Shown here in pieces: positions 59,921 to 64,000 of a stretch of 64,000 bases of DNA. Within the stretch, counting starts at the first letter, position 1. The number at the start of each line of letters is the position of its first letter. The notes beneath the pieces are model-generated. The model made no database searches. It was not told where the DNA came from and was given only the letters and a program-made list of their open reading frames with translations. Source of the DNA: Calditrichota bacterium (lineage in GTDB: Bacteria > Calditrichota > Calditrichia > RBG-13-44-9 > J042); contig JAADJD010000012.1 in the NCBI GenBank assembly GCA_013150955.1, positions 1 through 64,000 of the forward strand, in the 5' to 3' direction. Position numbers and translations under genes: made by a program.

Positions 59921-60937
59921 CTAAATCCACATGCCTGCTTCATACCACAATGCCAGTCCGGCAATGCGCCAGCGGGTCTTCAACCAGTGAAACCTGTACG
60001 TAATGGATTTTTTAACAGCGGGAGAAAACACCTTCCCCACCACATTGTCCACAAAAAACCAGACTTTCTGGACGGGATGAAACGGTTGCCCGATGAGCTG
60101 CGGATACAGGATGGGATAGCCAAACGCTTCCAGGGTATCTCCCGCTGCCTGTTCCATGATCTTTACCGCAAATGGTGGAATCTGGCGTCGCCACTTTTCG
60201 TAGTTACCGGGCTTAATCATGGCCCGGATCCGTTCAGCGGAATTGCGCAACCGCTCCTCGTTCTCTGCCTCGTCTCCCATAAAGTGAATGATCTTCTGGA
60301 GCACCTCAATGGGGGTTTTCATCAAATCTTCGTATTTGATTTCCAGATATTGCCCTTCGGGGAGCCGGTTGCCGCTTTCCCGGGCCACACAGACGTGGTG
60401 TTCCCAATCCTTGATGGCATAATACCAGTTTCGTTCAAACGCTCCCTGGCCTGCCCGACGCATGGAATAAGCCACGTCCCGTCCATCGCGGACGATGTGT
60501 AAAATTCGCGCGTGTGGAAACAATTCGGCCAGTTCGGTTATGTGAAGCGCATAAGACGGACGCTTGTTGCCCCAGCGGGATTTTCCCTGCTGCCGTGCCA
60601 TTTCAAACATCAAAAAGTCGATCAACTCCGTGTAGGTCGTACCTTTAAACTGTTCCAGCACCTGATCCACGGTCAAATTCAATCCCCGCTCCAGAATCCG
60701 GATCTTGAAAAAATGATCCTTAAACAATCGCCGGATCAACTGCTCCATGTTTTCTCTTCGGGAAAGGTCGCCGAATCCCGGCAGCATTTTATAAAATCGG
60801 AGAAACACCCCGGCGTCCCGGGCCACATGAATATCCAGAAAAGTATTCATTAATTTGGTTAAAAATGTGGTGCCCGATCGAGGAGCACCGACCACAAACA
60901 CGGGCGCTTTTTTATTTGTATGGGTGCGATTACTCAT
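59921..60937 (-). CDS. PAPS-dependent sulfotransferase
   Basis: The protein has 338 residues. It has a typical Sulfotransfer_3-like layout: PVFVVGAPRSGTTFLTKLMN (5'-PSB loop), RILHIVRDGRDVAYSMRRAG (3'-PB motif, RDGRDxxxS) and YLEIKYEDLMKTPIEVLQKI. The first and third sulfotransferase hallmarks are complete, so activity is expected. A C-terminal extension (VWFFVDNVVGKVFSPAVKKS) is basic and hydrophobic, possibly membrane-associated. It is the second clear sulfotransferase of the polysaccharide locus; a third, less typical, is at 19890. It probably sulfates a sugar hydroxyl or amine. Confidence 0.9.
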   Translation of the reverse strand: MSNRTHTNKKAPVFVVGAPRSGTTFLTKLMNTFLDIHVARDAGVFLRFYKMLPGFGDLSRRENMEQLIRRLFKDHFFKIRILERGLNLTVDQVLEQFKGTTYTELIDFLMFEMARQQGKSRWGNKRPSYALHITELAELFPHARILHIVRDGRDVAYSMRRAGQGAFERNWYYAIKDWEHHVCVARESGNRLPEGQYLEIKYEDLMKTPIEVLQKIIHFMGDEAENEERLRNSAERIRAMIKPGNYEKWRRQIPPFAVKIMEQAAGDTLEAFGYPILYPQLIGQPFHPVQKVWFFVDNVVGKVFSPAVKKSITYRFHWLKTRWRIAGLALWYEAGMWI

Positions 60938-61148
60938 TTCCCTTCCCCTTTCCTTCGTTTATAAACGGATTCTTTCCAAATGCAGAATTGAGTGGTAGTA
61001 TAAAAAAACCGGGCAACCCTCCTGTGTTCCGGCTAACAAAATCGCCATTCGTAAAAAAATTTTCGAACACCTGTAATCATCGTGCCATTGAACGGTAACT
61101 TCCAACGATTAGCAAAGCCCGGATTCCTCCCTGTCTCCCACACCAGGA

Positions 61149-62321
61149 TCAATCCTGCATATTGAATACGCTGGAAATATCCTTTCCCGATGCAATCAGC
61201 GAATACAACGTTTGATATTGCTCCACCATCACATCCACACTAAAGTACTGTTTAACAATCTCCCGTGCCTTTTTACCCATCTCTTTCCGTTTCTCTGCAT
61301 CCGCGTACAATTTGTAAATCGCATCGGCCACGGCCTGTTCGTCATCGGAAGGCACCAGATACCCATTGACGCCATCGCGGACGACCTCCGGATTGCCCCC
61401 CACACGCGTCGCCACCGCTGGCAGTCCCGATGCCTGCGCCTCCAGCAATGAGAATGACAGCCCTTCCGAAAAAGAGGTCAGGGCAAAAACGTCGAAATTG
61501 CCCAGCAATGTGGGCAAATCATTCCGGGGGCCAAGAAAAATGATGTGATCGTTCAGCTGATGGCGCTTGATGTAGTCAATCAGTTCGCCATCATAGCGCT
61601 GCCCTTTGGCGGGATTGGCACCAATGTGGTAGAGTCTTAGCCGGGGAATCCGATCTTTCAGCAAATGAATGGCCTTGAACAGGCACAGAAAATTTTTTAC
61701 CGGAACGATACGCCCCACGGTACAGACGGTGAAATACCCATCGGTGTCGATGCGGGATTCCGGGGTGACTTCCCCTTTAAATTTTTCGGTATCCACACTG
61801 TTGTAAATCAGAATGGTGCGTCGGGCTCCCCATTCGCGTTTTAAAAATTCACGTGCCTGACGGGAACATCCTACCGCCACGGTGACCAGGGGCATAAACA
61901 GATGCCGCAAAATTTTTCGAATCCGCCGCTTCAACGGGGTTGCTTTAAGGGTCAATTCGTATTCCATTCCCTGCTGAACATGAACCAGTTTTATCCGGGG
62001 ATAGAATAGTTTGATGATGACCCCTTCCAGGAAAGTACTCCAATTGTGGATCTGCAAAATTTGAATGCCATCGGACTTGATTTTTCGGGACAAATGCCAG
62101 AGGGCTTTAAAGTCCCGTCCCGACTGGCGATTCAAGTGGAATATGGGCACGTCATCTCGAACACGGGCACAGAATTCGGGATCGCTGAAATGCAACACGT
62201 ACAAAAAGGGCTCAAACCGGTCACGATCCAGGTGATTTAAAAGCGTCAGGACAAAATTTTCCAATCCCGCCGGGACAAAGTAATTAACCAGGTATCCAAC
62301 GCGAATTTTTTCGGTTGCCAT
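61149..62321 (-). CDS. GT4 family glycosyltransferase
   Basis: The protein has 390 residues. The N-terminal domain begins RVGYLVNYFVPAGLENFVLT (a GG-like acceptor/donor loop with AGLE). The C-terminal domain has FTVCTVGRIVPVKNFLCLFK, IIFLGPRNDLPTLLGNFDVF, ALTSFSEGLSFSLLEAQASG (E-x7-E signature SFSEGLSFSLLEA) and PAVATRVGGNPEVVRDGVNG. All are classical retaining GT4 features. Start ATG 62321 with GAGG upstream. It should transfer a sugar onto the growing lipid-linked chain in the cytoplasm. It lies 173 bases from the epimerase. Confidence 0.9.
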   Translation of the reverse strand: MATEKIRVGYLVNYFVPAGLENFVLTLLNHLDRDRFEPFLYVLHFSDPEFCARVRDDVPIFHLNRQSGRDFKALWHLSRKIKSDGIQILQIHNWSTFLEGVIIKLFYPRIKLVHVQQGMEYELTLKATPLKRRIRKILRHLFMPLVTVAVGCSRQAREFLKREWGARRTILIYNSVDTEKFKGEVTPESRIDTDGYFTVCTVGRIVPVKNFLCLFKAIHLLKDRIPRLRLYHIGANPAKGQRYDGELIDYIKRHQLNDHIIFLGPRNDLPTLLGNFDVFALTSFSEGLSFSLLEAQASGLPAVATRVGGNPEVVRDGVNGYLVPSDDEQAVADAIYKLYADAEKRKEMGKKAREIVKQYFSVDVMVEQYQTLYSLIASGKDISSVFNMQD

Positions 62322-62494
62322 AATCCCTCGTTTTGCTTCTCACACTTGAAATTTAGATCGGGTGCACCATGGTTCCATGGTGATCATCATGGCATTAACT
62401 ACACTTCACCCGCCTCCATGCCCCCGGCAGGGGGGACACGAGTCGGGCGAAAGTGAACCATTCACCGGATGATTTCTTAGATCAGAGGATGGGC

Positions 62495-63475
62495 TCAGGA
62501 TTCTGATTTTTCCGCTGCCAGCTTTGCAGCGTATTTTACCCCGGATGGGGAGTGCTTCAATATGTATTTGTAGACCTCTTTGAGGCCATAATCAAGGGGT
62601 GTGTTCGGTTTAAATCCGGTAGTTTCGAACAGCTTCTGGGAGGAACCGAACCGCCGTTCGACTTCAAAATCATACCGATTCTTGGATGGGGTAATGTACA
62701 CGATCTCCGAATCCGATCCGGTCAATTCTTTAATTTTAAATGCCAGCTCTTCGATAGTGATTTCATCCTCGTTAGAAATATTGAAAATTCCACAACCTGT
62801 GGCCTTTTTCGTTAATTCCACCGTGGCGGTGATGACGTCACCAATCCAGGTGAAATCTCGCGTTTGCTTACCGGTACCGTAAATGGTGATCGGTTTCCCG
62901 GTTAAGGCCTGCTCAAAAAATCGGGGGATGACCATGCGATTGTCCTGTTTGGGGCCATAAACGTTAAAGAACCGAAGCGATATGGATTGTAAATTCTTTT
63001 CTTCATACAGGGACGCCAGATAGATCTCATTGTATCGCTTGGCAATTGCGTAACTGGATTTGGGAGACACGTCGAAATCTTCCTTAACGGCCTGTTCAAT
63101 TGCTGACTTTCCGTACACCCCGCTGGTAGAGGCATAAATGATCTTTTCCACCCCATAGTACACCGCTGCTTTTGCCACGTTGGTCATACCAACCACTTCC
63201 GTCTCCATGGTTTCCACTGGGTTATCGGCCACAATATCTACCCCCAGCACAGCTGCAAAATGGTAAATATAATCGCAATCCCTGGCCGCTTCCATAACCG
63301 TGTGGTAGTCCCGCACATCCCCCTCAATCAGGGTAATTTTTTTGAGGGTTTCCTTGTCCAGTTTGTTACCCCTCCGGAAATTGTCCAGGACAACCACATC
63401 ATAGCCCATTTCGACCAGACGGTCGACGAGATGACTGCCAATAAACCCGGCTCCCCCGGTGACTAATGCCTTCAT
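62495..63475 (-). CDS. NAD-dependent nucleotide-sugar epimerase/dehydratase
   Basis: The protein has 326 residues. The start ATG 63475 has GGAGG about 4 bases upstream. The NAD-binding glycine motif is KALVTGGAGFIGSHLVDRLV, followed by VVLDNFRRGN, YASTSGVYG, and the catalytic Ser and Tyr-x3-Lys (SSYAIAKRYNE). LRFFNVYGPKQ and RDFTWIGDVITAT are also typical of extended SDRs such as UDP-glucose 4-epimerase and UDP-glucuronate decarboxylase/epimerase. It should supply an altered nucleotide sugar for the polymer. The exact substrate cannot be read from the sequence. Confidence 0.9.
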   Translation of the reverse strand: MKALVTGGAGFIGSHLVDRLVEMGYDVVVLDNFRRGNKLDKETLKKITLIEGDVRDYHTVMEAARDCDYIYHFAAVLGVDIVADNPVETMETEVVGMTNVAKAAVYYGVEKIIYASTSGVYGKSAIEQAVKEDFDVSPKSSYAIAKRYNEIYLASLYEEKNLQSISLRFFNVYGPKQDNRMVIPRFFEQALTGKPITIYGTGKQTRDFTWIGDVITATVELTKKATGCGIFNISNEDEITIEELAFKIKELTGSDSEIVYITPSKNRYDFEVERRFGSSQKLFETTGFKPNTPLDYGLKEVYKYILKHSPSGVKYAAKLAAEKSES

Positions 63476-63527
63476 AATTCCTCCATCGTGATGTTTTTAT
63501 TATTTATCGAACACATAATCGATTTTT

Positions 63528-64000
63528 TTAATGGATCCAGGTACCTGCAATAATGGCCTTAAAAATAGGCAGGCTCATGAAATAACTGATATTGATGCGA
63601 TACAACGCATAGCGACGCAACGGAATGAAGTCGGGTTCGTTAAATCCGGGAATTTGCGTAAACGCACATTTGTACCCCAGCTGCATCAGGATGCGGGTGT
63701 CCCTTTCCGAAAAATTCTCTTTCTCGCCGTTGGGATAGGAAAAATACTCGCAGGCCTCGTGGGTTTCCTGTTCGATGATCCGCTTGGACTCCGCCAGAGT
63801 CTCTTCCACCTCGCGGGCTGTCAGGTTGTTTAATAAAAAATGGTGCGTGGTATGTGATCCAAAAATCATTCCCGATTGACTCATCTCCCGGATTTGATCC
63901 CAGCTCATGAATCGATAACGGTCTGGCGCCAGTTCGTCCGTTGCCACATCATCCGTTTGCTGGCGAAGTTCCTCCAGTACCTCTTCAATCACCGAGCGCC
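63528..64000 (-). CDS. Polysaccharide deacetylase family protein, partial (N-terminus outside window)
   Basis: This is the C-terminal part of at least 157 residues; the frame continues beyond the window end. GMIFGSHTTHHFLLNNLTAR (motif 2, SHTxxH metal ligands), VEETLAESKRIIEQET and CEYFSYPNGEKENFSERDTR match the NodB/CE4 polysaccharide-deacetylase pattern. The missing N-terminal part should carry the catalytic Asp motif. This is the second deacetylase of the locus; the other is at 46816. Removal of acetyl groups could expose amines or hydroxyls for the sulfotransferases, which is inference. Confidence 0.8.
   Translation of the reverse strand, partial: RSVIEEVLEELRQQTDDVATDELAPDRYRFMSWDQIREMSQSGMIFGSHTTHHFLLNNLTAREVEETLAESKRIIEQETHEACEYFSYPNGEKENFSERDTRILMQLGYKCAFTQIPGFNEPDFIPLRRYALYRINISYFMSLPIFKAIIAGTWIH

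Noticed and set aside
1-64000. Prophage, integrative element or antiphage defence system
   Set aside because: No integrase, phage structural gene, restriction enzyme, Cas gene or known defence gene was recognised. The only mobile signals are the palindromic elements and the VapBC remnant.
1-64000. tRNA or rRNA genes
   Set aside because: No segment with the expected conserved blocks was noticed by eye. A covariance-model scan would be needed to exclude a tRNA in the larger gaps.

Overview
The window looks like a chromosomal segment of a Gram-negative bacterium of the FCB superphylum, most likely Calditrichota/KSB1-like. The reasons are many exported proteins ending in a Por-type (T9SS) C-terminal sorting domain of the 'YPNPFNP ... 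WDGRD ... G.Y.Y.L ... RKM.L.R' kind, a PorV/PorQ-like outer-membrane barrel, an LptF/LptG pair, and moderately high GC. The assignment is inference; no rRNA, tRNA or other phylogenetic marker was found. About 46 protein-coding genes or gene fragments are supported, nearly all on the minus strand. Only the first gene and lptF-lptG are on the plus strand.

Layout: (1) 1-1551, a surface protein built from 147-bp (49-residue) FG-GAP/VCBS tandem repeats, broken by a 7-bp deletion. (2) 1747-5696, a cobalamin-riboswitch transcription unit: promoter, riboswitch, intrinsic terminator, BtuB-like TonB receptor, and a YVTN beta-propeller with a T9SS tail that looks like a surface B12-capture protein (BtuG-like). 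(3) 6154-11489, a soluble PAS/GAF histidine kinase plus single-domain receiver, divergent from lptF-lptG. (4) 11901-25520, a radical SAM/SPASM protein, two geranylgeranyl-reductase-family flavoproteins (one translationally coupled to a Wzx-type flippase), a VCBS surface protein, a sulfotransferase-like protein, and a coupled trio of CrtC/AttH-like protein, PEP-dikinase-like phosphotransferase and MurG/GT1-like glycosyltransferase. (5) 26071-39878, three paralogous exported ConA-fold (GH16-like) proteins interleaved with a UbiA prenyltransferase and a GGPP-type prenyl synthase, followed upstream by a GT39-like transferase, a dolichol-phosphate-mannose-synthase-like fused GT2, a GT2, a methyltransferase and an epimerase. 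(6) 40093-46031, two cadherin-like T9SS cargo proteins and a PorV-like protein. (7) 46816-64000, a polysaccharide locus with AlgD-type GDP-mannose 6-dehydrogenase, deacetylases, GT4 transferases, two sulfotransferases, a cytoplasmic heparinase II/III-like protein, an APH-like kinase and an epimerase. It is interrupted by an NHL-repeat protein and a decayed VapBC pair.

The most striking non-coding feature is a family of about 14 copies (full, partial or nested) of a 165-bp palindromic, MITE-like element in most larger intergenic gaps. It starts CCCAGATTATGC or CCCAAATAATGC, has about 40-bp imperfect terminal inverted repeats, and shows 5-bp target duplications (ATAAA, TTTAA, TTCAA). Two copies have another copy inserted inside them, with a reconstructable empty site. 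Copies sit directly against, or supply, the stop codons of several surface-protein genes.

Functionally the window combines cell-envelope export (LptFG, PorV, T9SS cargo), lipid-linked glycan chemistry (GGPP synthase, UbiA, two reductases, flippase, polyprenyl-phosphate-sugar type glycosyltransferases) and a probably sulfated, uronate-containing exopolysaccharide. The best candidates for undescribed biology are the nested palindromic element family, the T9SS-anchored B12-capture propeller, the CrtC-like/dikinase-like/glycosyltransferase cassette, and the link between saturated polyprenyl lipids and surface glycans.
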